A DNA stretch of 64,000 nt from Pelagicoccus sp. SDUM812005 (GTDB lineage Bacteria > Verrucomicrobiota > Verrucomicrobiia > Opitutales > Opitutaceae), in NCBI RefSeq assembly GCF_031127875.1, contig NZ_JARXIA010000026.1:1-64000 (forward strand), given 5' to 3'. The first letter of the stretch is position 1. Each line of letters begins with the position of its first letter. The notes beneath the pieces were generated by a model. It was not told where the DNA came from and made no database searches. It was given only the letters and a program-made list of their open reading frames with translations. The position numbers and the translations under genes were made by a program. This document shows, piece by piece, positions 54,001-63,594 of the stretch.

Positions 54001-56755
54001 CCACGTTACGATCACGAGCTCGGCCCTGCCTGGCATGTATCCGAAGGAAGCCTACGTTAACGTTTCCCAAACCTGGCGCGAATGGCGCCACCGTCCGAGT
54101 CCCGATCCGGACGCCTCCGGAAGCAACTACTCCAAGGCGGCTAGAAACAACACCATTCTCAACTACACCGACCAGATCATGGTGTTCGGCAAAAATGCGA
54201 CCGACAACGTGGGCTGCGTATCGCTGGGTGGAGTGATCAATAAGGGGCGCAACAACGAGTACGTTGGCACCACCTTGGTTCCCGAGCAGATTACGGTTAT
54301 CGATACTTGGAGTTCTCCGAACAATCCAATGGATGTACCTTGGGCCCAGTGGGATTCGAAGGGTAACCAAATTCTACCTACGCCTCCGGTCGAAATTTTC
54401 TCCGGCCACAAGCTGGTTGACGAAGCCTTGGCGCTGGGCGGTTCCTCGGATGAAGACGAGGGAACGATCGTCAGCTCCGGCGCGACCTTGGAAGTCGCTA
54501 GCGGCTTCGCTCTGCAGAACGAGATGATCTCGATTAGCGGATCCGGCATCGACGGCAAGGGCGCGATCTACTCGGAAGGCGCGGCAGGTACCGCGACTCG
54601 CCTGAACTCCAGTTCTGGTCGCATCACGCTCGATGGCGATGCCACGATCGGTGTCGGCGTGGAAGGAAACCAGCTGCTCGTCGGCCGTATCGATGGAGCT
54701 GGCGTCCTTACGAAGTCCGGTCCCGGCCAGCTTACGATGGAAGGCAACAGCAACCTGTTTACGGGGACGTTGGTAGTCGCCGAAGGCGTGGTTCGGGCCC
54801 GTCCGAACAAGGCCAATATGGATTTGCGTATCGAGCCGGGCGCCTTGCTGGGGCAGAGCGGAAACGCGGCCGTGAACCAGAAGGCTGACAAGTCTGCCAC
54901 CGTTGACGGCACCTTGGACTTGAACGCTCGAGGCGTAGCCGATGGCAATAGCCTGTCGGCAAGCGTTGGTTCGCTTCATGGAAGTGGACTGATCACCTCA
55001 ACCAGTGAAGCGGCTGTTCAAAGCTTGAACGTTCTTTCGGACGGCAGCTTCGATGGCACGATCGAAGGGCGAATCGCGCTCGTGAAGCGTGGCGCCAGCT
55101 CGGAACTCGTTCTCGGCGGCGCGAACACCTACTCGGGGCCGACTTCGGTTCTCGAAGGAAAGCTTAGCGTAAATGGAAGCATCGGCGCCAGCAGTGCGGT
55201 GATTCTGGATACAGGTGCCTCCCTTGGAGGCAGCGGAACGATCGCCGGTCCCGTCGAAGCGAAGGCTGGATCCGCTCTCGCGGCCGGCAGCAGCGTCGGC
55301 GAATTGACCCTTGGCAGCCTGAGCCTTGCAGCCGGCGCGGTCCTGGAGGTAGAAATGGACGATGCTCAAGGGCTTGCCGGTTCCACAGGCTGGGACTTGC
55401 TAAGCGTTCAGGGTGCCGTCAGCTACCTTGCTGGCCCGGATCCGATCGTCGTTAAGCTAAGCAGCCTGCAGGGATCCGTGGCCAACTTCGATGGAAGCGC
55501 CGATTCGAGCTGGGTGATCTTGCAGGCAGGTAGCGGCGTTTCTTCGCTCGCCGGCGCAGGGTTCTCGATCGAGGTTACCGATGTGCCTGGCTCGGAGAAC
55601 GGACTCTTTTCGGTCCAAGTATCCGAAACGGAACTACGTCTCGTCTACGAAGTGGACACGGACGGGGATGGCGTTGGGGACAATGCTGACGCTTTCCCGA
55701 CTGACCCAACGGAATGGGTCGATTCCGACGGCGATGGTACGGGCGACAACAGCGATGCCTTCCCGAGCGATCCGACGGAAAGCAAGGATAGCGACGGGGA
55801 TTCGGTAGGCGACAACGCCGATGCCTTCCCGTATGACGCGTCCGAATCCGCTGACTACGATGGAGATGGAATCGGCGATAACGCCGATCCTGACGACGAC
55901 AACGACGGCACCCCAGACAGCTCCGACGCCTTCCCCTTCGATCCAGCCGAGGATAGCGACAACGACGGCGACGGCGTGGGCGACAATGCCGACCTCGACG
56001 ACGACAACGATGGCGTTAGCGACTTGGAGGACAGTTGCCCGACAGCGGCGAACCCCGGGCAGGAAGATGTCAATGGCGACGGCTACGGCGACGTGTGCGT
56101 GGATACCGGTTCGGATATCTCCAAGCACGCCCGTATCGGCTACGACCCCTACGTCGGCGCCGGAACGGTTATCAAGCAGCACGTCTTGATCCTCGATCAC
56201 GCCGTGATTGGCGAGAACGTGGAAATTGGCCAGCGAGCCACGCTTGGCCACTCCGTTACGGTGGGCAATGGCAGCGAAATCGGCGAGCACAGCTGGATCG
56301 GCGACTCTGTTTTCATCGGCGAGAACGCTTCCATCGACCGCTTCGTCATCCTCCGTGACGGCACCCAAGTGGGCGACGGAGCCCGTATCGAGCGCTTCAG
56401 CGAGTTTGGCGAAAACGCCTTCTTTGGCGCGAATTCGCAGGTCGGCTTCTTCGCTCGCGTCGGGGAAGGCTTCTCCCTCGGCGAGGATTCCGAGCTGAGC
56501 TTCTTCGCTCGCATTGGCGACGATGTTACGCTTGGAGATCGCGTGGAAGCAGGCTACTTCTTCCGTGTCGCAACGGGAGCGATGCTTGGCGACGACGTGA
56601 AGATCGACAAGTTCGTTTCGATCGGAGCGAATACTCGCATTGGCAACGACGTCGAGATCGGGCGCTTCGTTCGTATCGGAAACAATGTTACGATCAAGGA
56701 TGGAGCCAAGATCCGCTCCGGCTCTCGCATCCAAGACGGAGCGGTCGTCGAATAG
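51011..56755 (+). CDS. Giant secreted protein: two solenoid domains, beta-helix domain, autotransporter-like strands, TSP3 repeats, left-handed beta-helix tail
   Basis: 1914 residues. Signal peptide 1-27 (ends FGYAA). Residues about 28-325 and 330-617 are two copies of the solenoid domain also found alone at 27025; both end with FTVMEWEG. A right-handed beta-helix domain (620-1110) has SIxDF-type opening VDTIEDFQAAAGL, then GSYPYGFGDAFGKG (about 763) and GHGFFLQGG (about 820), matching 8835 and 57262. Then come passenger-type strands (1140-1545) with ELVLGGANTYSGPTSVLEGK, the autotransporter-associated repeat. TSP3 repeats (1548-1695) lead to a beta-helix of about eleven 18-residue coils (1700-1914). 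No beta-barrel translocator is present, so it is not an autotransporter. Probably a cell-surface or released glycan-active protein; activity unknown. Confidence 0.8.
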   Translation: MIDKGNKYLKGFAVAGASLVAAKFGYAATVKWDSGGSDSKWETALNWDTDSLPTSADTAYISDGGTAGFDAVSDSASVSRLYVGYTGDGTLNVSGGSLKATQTGSNTVFLVGNGAIGTLNVSGGELDVGHRAQIGAGANGQGTVKLSGGSFIVSRGGNSKIDTSFGSTSLDLGVAASGSSGLLEVSGGVFKTRAGAVIGPNGTLKVEGSGATEIGIGSHGSVDGFWLQKAGGVLQVRVDSDGVTPIFVDDVGDDGAGLQGNVKFESGALLDVSHISTAVDGTFTVMEWEGTVTDEGLAFAPGVDTSIWSFAIDETAKKLTVTAVGSPVTQLFWENSLSDNDFAKAENWDLDMSFAGMNMIVDRVGANKAILATNLADNLMALRIGYQIGDGEFEHTAGSFKATQNSSAYSRVGGNGYTGTWRMKGGAATINTIHLGLSGGTGNLVIEDGAMDIARAAGDYSLQVGNGGTGYFEISDGRLRTRAGVRVSGTGTFTVNGSAPTAVGIGSHNNVDGRWVQETGGVLKIGIDETATGVTPIFVDEKDGTPGNSWDGNVTFEAGSLLDVSFLGAENYGTFTVMEWEGELVDNGLEFAPHVDRMRWSFDLDEANKRLTVTARASDAPRTALTVDTIEDFQAAAGLDHHEITLAPGEYWLVGDKSLRGAEFAPLLNLSGFNTHYNLEGVTLNVSTEDLAGYGNRTIVFVVQVSGDNCTVEGLTLKMVHTSIKGTDTWGYERQWTADKSSVVVCVTGSNTVIRDWDVTTGGSYPYGFGDAFGKGARPNSGGVTNAAFISHKKQSGFLITHGADNVLVEDVTLNMRSFGHGFFLQGGASNIVFRRCQAIGDEMADSDDIIAHPVYQEWGFATYKEPIPSGIKISKHEGGFRWYGNSASATNGWPAQSSNVLIEDCRVERMRTGVAPGYGEGFLHVKNMEAYDCEFGFATSAGADDILFENCKGNAVNGPLVYFQYGADNAVMDIELTGDKPANGVWPIALIGGDNNHVTITSSALPGMYPKEAYVNVSQTWREWRHRPSPDPDASGSNYSKAARNNTILNYTDQIMVFGKNATDNVGCVSLGGVINKGRNNEYVGTTLVPEQITVIDTWSSPNNPMDVPWAQWDSKGNQILPTPPVEIFSGHKLVDEALALGGSSDEDEGTIVSSGATLEVASGFALQNEMISISGSGIDGKGAIYSEGAAGTATRLNSSSGRITLDGDATIGVGVEGNQLLVGRIDGAGVLTKSGPGQLTMEGNSNLFTGTLVVAEGVVRARPNKANMDLRIEPGALLGQSGNAAVNQKADKSATVDGTLDLNARGVADGNSLSASVGSLHGSGLITSTSEAAVQSLNVLSDGSFDGTIEGRIALVKRGASSELVLGGANTYSGPTSVLEGKLSVNGSIGASSAVILDTGASLGGSGTIAGPVEAKAGSALAAGSSVGELTLGSLSLAAGAVLEVEMDDAQGLAGSTGWDLLSVQGAVSYLAGPDPIVVKLSSLQGSVANFDGSADSSWVILQAGSGVSSLAGAGFSIEVTDVPGSENGLFSVQVSETELRLVYEVDTDGDGVGDNADAFPTDPTEWVDSDGDGTGDNSDAFPSDPTESKDSDGDSVGDNADAFPYDASESADYDGDGIGDNADPDDDNDGTPDSSDAFPFDPAEDSDNDGDGVGDNADLDDDNDGVSDLEDSCPTAANPGQEDVNGDGYGDVCVDTGSDISKHARIGYDPYVGAGTVIKQHVLILDHAVIGENVEIGQRATLGHSVTVGNGSEIGEHSWIGDSVFIGENASIDRFVILRDGTQVGDGARIERFSEFGENAFFGANSQVGFFARVGEGFSLGEDSELSFFARIGDDVTLGDRVEAGYFFRVATGAMLGDDVKIDKFVSIGANTRIGNDVEIGRFVRIGNNVTIKDGAKIRSGSRIQDGAVVE

Positions 56756-56798
56756 CGTTTCGAAGTTTCCTTAGACTATTGTTCTTAAGATTAGATCG

Positions 56799-56829
56799 GG
56801 CGCCTCCCTTCGGGGAGGCGCCTTTTTTT
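56799..56829 (+). terminator. Intrinsic terminator after the 1914-residue protein gene
   Basis: Perfect stem GGCGCCTCCC / GGGAGGCGCC with a TTCG loop and seven T residues. Confidence 0.92.
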
Positions 56830-56920
56830 GCGCGATTCGTCGCCTTGGGCAAAGCAGGGCGAGGCATCTGGCGCCGCCGGCGATGAGCTCGAGTTGGATG
56901 CCGTTCCCGTTTGCAGAGAT

Positions 56921-56932
56921 TTTACAGTGTAA
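56921..56932 (+). promoter_or_regulatory. Operator-like palindrome copy 7 (TTTACAGTGTAA)
   Basis: Identical over TTTACAGTGTAAGCG to copy 6 and followed after six bases by CTGGAATCGT. It is 329 bases before the start of the 2091-residue protein gene, the longest distance of the set. The rest of the 56830-57261 gap contains nothing I can name. Confidence 0.55.
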
Positions 56933-57261
56933 GCGCGGCTGGAATCGTAATGGAAGGGGGATGTTTGCTTCAAGGGTAGTCCCCGAAAACCCGTGTTGCC
57001 CTCTCTTATGAATCTACCTGGCGCCTTGCTTCCGTTTCGATCTTTCGCGCTGTAAGCTGAGCTCAGGTCTTCGAGTTGGGGACGACGATTCCAAAACAAC
57101 TTAAACCCAAGGTTCGATTGTCTCGGCCGCATTACGGCGAGCCGACGATTCGTGCGATATAGATACTTAAACTAGGATGTGTCGTGGAAGGCTGTCCGTG
57201 TTTGTTAGCTGAACGGGACGCGTCTTCAGCTACTCGGTTAAGAGTGTCTTAGACCTAAATT

Positions 57262-60200
57262 ATGAAACGAATTATTAATAATACCCCTAGGTGGGCCGCC
57301 TCGCTATTCTCAGCTGGCTTGCTTGCTGCGGTGCCGATGCAAGCGGAAGTCGTTTTCCTGCATAGCTTTGACGGCGTTGAAAATGAAGTAGGGCCTACGT
57401 TGCAGTATTTTTATAATGGGGCAGGCACCGCCAGCCACGACCTTGCTACCGGAGAACTGTCAGGGGCTAGCAATGGGGCCCCCGGGTTCAACACCGTTAG
57501 TGGCTTGGACCTGAGCGCTTATTCTGATTTCACCATAGAGTTCGTAGTTGAGAACAACTACAGCGCTATCGTGAACGGAGGCATTAACGGCACGTTTTTT
57601 GGTATTACAAATTCCCCTACGGCGAACAATACCGACGGGGGCGCTCTCTTTAACAATGCCGGATCCACGACGGGAACGGCGATCGGTCTTCAGGTCGGAC
57701 CGGGGCGCGGCGGCGCGGGAGCGGATTTTGCCTTCGACGAAGTTGCGGGCAATGGAAGCTTCACCGCTATCAGCGAGCCAAGCGACGACGCTACGGACGG
57801 TTATTCGATTTTCATCAAGTATTCCGAGGAGGCGGGTACGGGGAATACAGCGGTGACCATCACCTCTACTGGTTTGGATGCTGATCTTAATTATAGCGCG
57901 GTTGCGGCTACGAGATTTTCGAATTTTGCAAGTTGGGTAACCCCGAATGTATCCGCCCAGAACGGGACGCTCAACCTTAGCAGCATCAAAATCACTGCTG
58001 AGGCGACTGCGTTGGATACCGATGGCGATGGGGTGCCGGACGACGTGGATACGGACGATGACAACGATGGTGTGCCCGATGAGCATGACGCGTTTCCGCT
58101 CGATCCATCGAGATCGTCCCTCGAGTCCGAGGTCGCGTTTTTCCATAGCTTCGATGGTAGCGACAATGAGGTCGGTCCGCTCTTGCAAGTTTTCGACAAT
58201 GGAGGCAGCCACAGCGATGACATCGCTACGGGAGAGCTTTCCGGAGTAGGCTCCGGGGCTGCCGGTTTCAACACAGTGAGCGGTATCGATTTAAGCGTCG
58301 CTTCGGAAATGCTCATCGAGTTTGTCGTTGAAAACAGCTACAGCGGCATATCGAGCGCCGGCTTGAACGGGACTTTCTTCGGTATCACGAATTCCACGAC
58401 GTCGAACGCGACGGATGGCTCAGCGCTCTTCAACAACGCTGGTTCAGCGACTGGAACTGCGATCGGCCTCCAAGTTGGGCCAGGACGCGGTGGTTCCGAA
58501 CTCTCGTTCGCTTTTGACGAAGTTCCCGGCAATGGAAGTTTTACGGCTATCGGCTCGGCTCTCGAAGACGGGACGGAGGGTTACTCTATTTTCGTAAAAT
58601 ACGCGGAAGAGGCGGGTACTGGAAATACGGTAGTCACGATTACGTCGACTGGATTGGATGCTGACATCGACTTTACTTCCGTAGCTGCCACGAATTTCGC
58701 AGCGTTGGCGAGTTCTGTGACTCCTAACGTATCCACGCAGGGCGGTAGCCTGGATCTGAGCAGCATCAAGATCACTTACGGCATCGCTGATGCGGACGGA
58801 GATGGCATACCGGACGGAACGGATACGGATGATGACAACGATGGCGTACCCGACGTCGACGACGCTTTCCCGTTTGATCCGACCGAAGATACGGACACGG
58901 ACGGCGACGGAATTGGAAACAACGCGGACACGGATGACGACAACGACGGTATCCTTGACGAAGACGACGAGTTTCCGTTGGACGGCACCATTACGGTCAA
59001 CTCCCTGGCGGAGCTCTATCCCTACCTGGACGACGACAACGTTTCAGTGAAGTTGGCTCCCGGTACCTATCGGATTACGCCGAGCGATATTACGAGCGGA
59101 GAGATCGGTTTCGTGGAACCGATTCAGGATACGCGGGCTTTGCTCATGTTTCAGGGCAACAACAGCGTCTACGACTTTGCAGGCGTAACGATTGAAGTTG
59201 AGACAGGCGTATTCAATGCTTTCGGAAACTACGCGGTGCATGAGCTGCACCTTCTCGGTAACTACAATGTAGTTAAAAACCTGACACTCGTAGACGTGGG
59301 CTCCGTTCACGACTATCCACGCAAGGGAGCCTTGAGCGCTTTGATGGACGGAATCGAGAACCGGCTAGAAGGCGTGCACATGACCGTGCGCGGTTCCTAT
59401 CCGTATGGCTACGGCGATGCTTTCGGCAAGGGTGGCTCTTATACCATCAAGCACTTTAAGCACAGCGCCTTGCTGGTTCGCGGTCAGCGGAACCACGTTA
59501 AGGATTGTACAATTATCCATCGCGCTTACGGGCACGCCATATTTATGCAGGGGGCTGATAGCCCTACGATCGAAGGCTGTTATATCGAGGGCGAGGTACG
59601 CAGCACGGATGACATGCTGGCCGAAACTTCGGGCCCGGCTTACGATATCGATTTTATGACTGATTGGGGCTACCGTTTGCCGCCTGGCTTTATGATGAGT
59701 CTGCAGGAAGAGGGCATTCGAGCCTACGACGGCGGACGAACCATCATCAACGGGGAGCAACTGGAACCGCGTGCAGCGAGCAACCCGACGGTGATAAACT
59801 GTACGGTGAAACGTATGCGTGGCGGAGTAACGCTGCCTCACGCCACTGGCACGAGAACCGTGATCGGCACTACCACTATTGAGTGCGAGCAGGGCTTCTC
59901 CATCGGTGGTGGAACCATTGAGGATTGCGCCAGCGACGCGAAATACGGTCCAGTGCTCGGATTCCCGTATTCTAGGTCCAGTGGCACCAATGCAGATATT
60001 ACGATTCTGCCGAGCGACGACTCGCTAAACGGTTCTGGGCTGGTTGCCTATATTGGAGGTCGGAACCATAACATTACGCTGCGAAGCTCGGAAGGCGCCG
60101 TGAATCCGAACCTGAAGATTGGCATGGGCATGCCCAGAGATGACGTGCGTGGCCTTGCGGATCTAACGGCCACGGACATTCAGATCAACAATTTGACCGG

Positions 60201-63200
60201 ATACCCGCTGGAGCTCGGACCCGATAGCGCGGGCACGACTGGCGCCTCCGTTGGCCCTGTGACGGATAACGGTACCGATAACAGCGTGAGTTCAACGACG
60301 GACGATAGCTGCGGCGGCTTTGGAGCCCTGAATTCGATCGAAGCAGAAGCTTACTGCGGGCAGTCGGGAGTGGAGATCGTTCCGAATTCCGATGGCGGCT
60401 TCAGCGTTAGCGGCATCGACGACGGGGATTGGATCAAGTTCGAACGAGTATACTTCGGAAACGGTCCGGACCTTGTCGATGCGGTTGTGTCGAGCGCCGC
60501 GGCTGGCGGTTCCATCGAGTTCCGCGCCGGATCGGTTAACGGCGACTTGATTGCATCGCTCGAAATCGGCGCGACAGGCGACCTTGCCACATTGGCTACC
60601 TTGACGACTGAGGCTGCAAAGACCTTAGGCCTGCAGGATTTGTATCTTGTATTCAAAACTCCAGTTAGTGGCCAGTATCAGCTCGACTCGATTCGTTTCC
60701 GCATGGATTTGGTGATCGATACGGATAGTGACGGCATTCCAGACGAAGTTGACGAAGACGACGATGGCGATGGTGTGAACGACGAGGAAGACGCGTTCCC
60801 GATGAACCCGGACGAGTCGGTTGACACGGACGGTGACGGGATTGGAAACAACGCCGATGCCGATGACGACAACGATGGCGTTGCTGATTCAGAAGACGCG
60901 TTCCCGCTCGACCCCACGAAGGCATCTATCACGGAAGACGTCGTTTTCGCTCATACTTTCGATGGCGTGGAGAATGAAGTCGGTCCCGCGTTGCAAGTTT
61001 TCGCGAACATCCCGAGCAGAACGAATTCCGACATCGGTGCTGGCCAGATCTCTGGCTCCAACAATGGGGCTGCTGGTTTCAACACGGATAGCGGATTGGA
61101 TCTCAGCTCTTATCCTGAGTTCACTATAAAGTTTGTAGTTGAAAACGACTACAGCAGTATCGCAAGCAGCGCGACCAATGGAGCATTCTTCGGGATCGCG
61201 AACTCTCCGACTGCCAACGCGACCGATGGAAGCGCGCTTTTCAACAATGCGGGATCTGAGTCGGGCACTGCTATTGGCCTTCAGGTAGGACCTGGACGTG
61301 GCGCTGCTGGTGCTGACTTTGCCTTTGACGAAGTTGCGGGCAACGGAAGCTTCACTGAAATTGGCTCTCCAAACGACGACGCGGTAGCTGGGTACACGGT
61401 TTCTGTTAAATACGGCGAAGACCCAGATACCGGAAATACGGTGGTAACGATTACGTCCACTGGCTTGTCGGAAAACTTCAATTACGTTACGGTCGCGCCT
61501 ACCAGCTACGCGGTTCTCGCTAGCGCAGTGACGCCGAACGTTTCAGCTCAAAACGGAGCTCTCGATCTTGCTAGCATTGCGATCACGTATCCCATCGATA
61601 CGGATGGCGATGGGGTTCCAGACGCGGTGGATACGGATGACGACAACGATGGCGTGCCAGACGAGGAGGACGCGTTTCCGCTCGATGCGTATGAGTCTGT
61701 GGATACAGACGGAGACGGCATCGGCAACAACGCGGACACTGACGACGACAACGACGGCGTCGCTGACGACGAAGATGTATTCCCCTTGGATCCGAGCAAG
61801 TCGGCTCACATCGAGATCCCGTTCTCGCATAGCTTCGACGAGATCGAAAACGAAGTCGGTCCAGCCCTGCAGGTTTTCGACAATGGGGCAGGCTCAACCA
61901 GCGTCGATATCGTGACTGGATTGCTCTCCGGAGCCGGCAACGGCGCTCCAGGCTTCAATACCGTGAGTGGTATCGACCTCAGCGCTCATTCGGAATTCAC
62001 CGTCGAGTTTGTGGTGGAGAACAACTACAGCTCGATTGTGGGCAGTGGAACCAACGGGGTTTTCTTCGGCATCACGAATTCGCCTACCTCCAACGCCACC
62101 AACGGAAGCGCGCTCTTCAACAACGCGGGATCGGCTGAAGGAACAGCTATCGGTCTGCAGGTCGGACCAGGCCGTGGCTCCGCCGGGGCGGATTTCGCGT
62201 TCGATGAAGTCCCAGGTAACGGAAGCTTCACCGCAATCGGCGCTCCAAGCGACGACGATACCGATGGTTACACAATCTCGGTGACCTACGCGTACGATGC
62301 AGCTACGGGGCATACCGCAGTTCAGATCGTATCCAAGGGATTGGATGTTGACCTCGATTATAGCACGATCGCTCCGACGGATTACTTGGAGCTCGCTAGC
62401 TCGGTTACACCGAATGTTTCCGCTCAGAACGGAACTCTGAATCTGGCAAGCATGCGAATCACCTATCCGTCTCCCGATGCGGATGGCGATGGCGTTCCTG
62501 ACAAACTGGATACGGACGACGACAACGATGGGGTGTCCGATGAAGAGGATGCCTTCCCGCTGGATGGATCGGAGTCGTCCGACTACGATGGCGATGGCAT
62601 CGGCGACAATGCCGATCTCGACGACGACAATGACGGAGTCGCGGATACGGAAGACGCGTTTCCTTACGATGCGGCGGAAGCTGTGGATACGGATGGAGAC
62701 GGCATCGGAAACAATGCTGACCCCGATGACGACAACGACGGCGTTAGCGATGCGGAGGACTTGTTTCCGCTGGATTCTACCGAATCAACGGATCACGACG
62801 GCGACGGTATTGGCGACAACGCGGATCTTGACGATGACAACGACGGCGTTGCGGATACGGAGGATGCCTTCCCGTACGATCCTGCAGAGTCTGTCGATAC
62901 GGACGGTGATGGCATTGGAAACAATGCCGATCTCGACGACGACAACGATGGGGTACCTGATTCCGAGGACGCTCTCCCGCTAGATCCGACGGAGACTGAG
63001 GACCTCGACGGAGATGGTATTGGCGACAATGCTGATCTCGACGACGATGGTGATGGCATCGATGACGAGTGGGACAATTGCCCCACTGTAGCGAATGTGA
63101 GCCAGCTTGACCTAAATGGCGACGGTTACGGCGACCTGTGCGTGGCGGCGGACGTCAACATCGATTCTAGCGTGGTAATCCTCTACGCGCCGTTGATTGG

Positions 63201-63537
63201 ATCTGGAGTTTCGATCCACAAGGACGTTGTGATCGGCGACCATGTGAACATCGGTTCCCGCGTGGAAATCCATAAGGAAGTGATTATCGGTAACGACTTC
63301 TCGGTGGGTGATGACTCCAAAATCAAAAAGGCTGTCTCGATTGGCAACGAGGTCTTTGTCGGGGCCGGAGTGGACATCGACAAGGACACGGTGATCGAAG
63401 ACGAGGTCGTCATCGGCGACAACGTGACGATCAAGAAGAACGTATTCATCGGTGCCGGTTCCTACATCGGTCGGGGAGTAGTGATCGAGAAGGATACGAT
63501 CATTCCTGCTGGATCCTACTATCCGGACCTAGACTAG
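57262..63537 (+). CDS. Giant secreted protein: four repeated beta-sandwich domains, beta-helix domain, CBM6, TSP3 repeats, left-handed beta-helix tail
   Basis: 2091 residues. Signal peptide ends about residue 27 (VPMQAE). Four homologous domains of about 222 residues lie at 28-250, 290-510, 1227-1448 and 1517-1738; each starts LHSFDG/FSHSFDE-like, contains SALFNNAGS and [13 protein letters not shown], and ends [13 protein letters not shown] with I-T-Y. I expect a lectin-type beta-sandwich. A beta-helix domain (575-1015) has [15 protein letters not shown] (711) and GHAIFMQGA (757). A CBM6-like domain follows (1020-1152; [20 protein letters not shown]). TSP3 repeats separate all units and form a long run at 1739-1950; the tail (1960-2091) is the 18-residue-periodic beta-helix. 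Probably binds and cuts a polysaccharide at the cell surface; activity unknown. Confidence 0.8.
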   Translation: MKRIINNTPRWAASLFSAGLLAAVPMQAEVVFLHSFDGVENEVGPTLQYFYNGAGTASHDLATGELSGASNGAPGFNTVSGLDLSAYSDFTIEFVVENNYSAIVNGGINGTFFGITNSPTANNTDGGALFNNAGSTTGTAIGLQVGPGRGGAGADFAFDEVAGNGSFTAISEPSDDATDGYSIFIKYSEEAGTGNTAVTITSTGLDADLNYSAVAATRFSNFASWVTPNVSAQNGTLNLSSIKITAEATALDTDGDGVPDDVDTDDDNDGVPDEHDAFPLDPSRSSLESEVAFFHSFDGSDNEVGPLLQVFDNGGSHSDDIATGELSGVGSGAAGFNTVSGIDLSVASEMLIEFVVENSYSGISSAGLNGTFFGITNSTTSNATDGSALFNNAGSATGTAIGLQVGPGRGGSELSFAFDEVPGNGSFTAIGSALEDGTEGYSIFVKYAEEAGTGNTVVTITSTGLDADIDFTSVAATNFAALASSVTPNVSTQGGSLDLSSIKITYGIADADGDGIPDGTDTDDDNDGVPDVDDAFPFDPTEDTDTDGDGIGNNADTDDDNDGILDEDDEFPLDGTITVNSLAELYPYLDDDNVSVKLAPGTYRITPSDITSGEIGFVEPIQDTRALLMFQGNNSVYDFAGVTIEVETGVFNAFGNYAVHELHLLGNYNVVKNLTLVDVGSVHDYPRKGALSALMDGIENRLEGVHMTVRGSYPYGYGDAFGKGGSYTIKHFKHSALLVRGQRNHVKDCTIIHRAYGHAIFMQGADSPTIEGCYIEGEVRSTDDMLAETSGPAYDIDFMTDWGYRLPPGFMMSLQEEGIRAYDGGRTIINGEQLEPRAASNPTVINCTVKRMRGGVTLPHATGTRTVIGTTTIECEQGFSIGGGTIEDCASDAKYGPVLGFPYSRSSGTNADITILPSDDSLNGSGLVAYIGGRNHNITLRSSEGAVNPNLKIGMGMPRDDVRGLADLTATDIQINNLTGYPLELGPDSAGTTGASVGPVTDNGTDNSVSSTTDDSCGGFGALNSIEAEAYCGQSGVEIVPNSDGGFSVSGIDDGDWIKFERVYFGNGPDLVDAVVSSAAAGGSIEFRAGSVNGDLIASLEIGATGDLATLATLTTEAAKTLGLQDLYLVFKTPVSGQYQLDSIRFRMDLVIDTDSDGIPDEVDEDDDGDGVNDEEDAFPMNPDESVDTDGDGIGNNADADDDNDGVADSEDAFPLDPTKASITEDVVFAHTFDGVENEVGPALQVFANIPSRTNSDIGAGQISGSNNGAAGFNTDSGLDLSSYPEFTIKFVVENDYSSIASSATNGAFFGIANSPTANATDGSALFNNAGSESGTAIGLQVGPGRGAAGADFAFDEVAGNGSFTEIGSPNDDAVAGYTVSVKYGEDPDTGNTVVTITSTGLSENFNYVTVAPTSYAVLASAVTPNVSAQNGALDLASIAITYPIDTDGDGVPDAVDTDDDNDGVPDEEDAFPLDAYESVDTDGDGIGNNADTDDDNDGVADDEDVFPLDPSKSAHIEIPFSHSFDEIENEVGPALQVFDNGAGSTSVDIVTGLLSGAGNGAPGFNTVSGIDLSAHSEFTVEFVVENNYSSIVGSGTNGVFFGITNSPTSNATNGSALFNNAGSAEGTAIGLQVGPGRGSAGADFAFDEVPGNGSFTAIGAPSDDDTDGYTISVTYAYDAATGHTAVQIVSKGLDVDLDYSTIAPTDYLELASSVTPNVSAQNGTLNLASMRITYPSPDADGDGVPDKLDTDDDNDGVSDEEDAFPLDGSESSDYDGDGIGDNADLDDDNDGVADTEDAFPYDAAEAVDTDGDGIGNNADPDDDNDGVSDAEDLFPLDSTESTDHDGDGIGDNADLDDDNDGVADTEDAFPYDPAESVDTDGDGIGNNADLDDDNDGVPDSEDALPLDPTETEDLDGDGIGDNADLDDDGDGIDDEWDNCPTVANVSQLDLNGDGYGDLCVAADVNIDSSVVILYAPLIGSGVSIHKDVVIGDHVNIGSRVEIHKEVIIGNDFSVGDDSKIKKAVSIGNEVFVGAGVDIDKDTVIEDEVVIGDNVTIKKNVFIGAGSYIGRGVVIEKDTIIPAGSYYPDLD
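62476..63110 (+). repeat. Long TSP3 repeat tract in the 2091-residue protein
   Basis: About 630 bases of near-periodic coding sequence (gatggcgatggcatcggc and variants) encoding Asp-rich calcium-binding repeats of the form [20 protein letters not shown]. Shorter runs occur between the upstream domains. It is prone to copy-number change by slippage or recombination. Confidence 0.85.
63157..63534 (+). repeat. Beta-helix tail segment, twin of 8148-8526
   Basis: Encodes the same 126-residue tail as the 3955-8529 gene with only scattered, mostly synonymous changes. It begins at [19 protein letters not shown] and ends YYPDLD (YYPDAE in the other). Confidence 0.85.
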
Positions 63538-63560
63538 GCGTAGTTAAAATTTAATCACAC

Positions 63561-63594
63561 AGAGGCGGCCGATATCGGGCCGTCTCTTTTTTTT
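63561..63594 (+). terminator. Intrinsic terminator after the 2091-residue protein gene
   Basis: Stem AGAGGCGGCC / GGCCGTCTCT (one G-T pair) around ATATCG-type loop, followed by a run of eight T residues. Confidence 0.88.

Noticed and set aside
51011-56755. Classical type V autotransporter
   Set aside because: Passenger-like repeats are present but the C-terminus is a left-handed beta-helix, not a 12-strand barrel.
63157-63534. Hexapeptide acyltransferase activity in the C-terminal tails
   Set aside because: Exported proteins after TSP3 linkers, with no catalytic His loop of acyltransferases recognised; a structural role is more likely.
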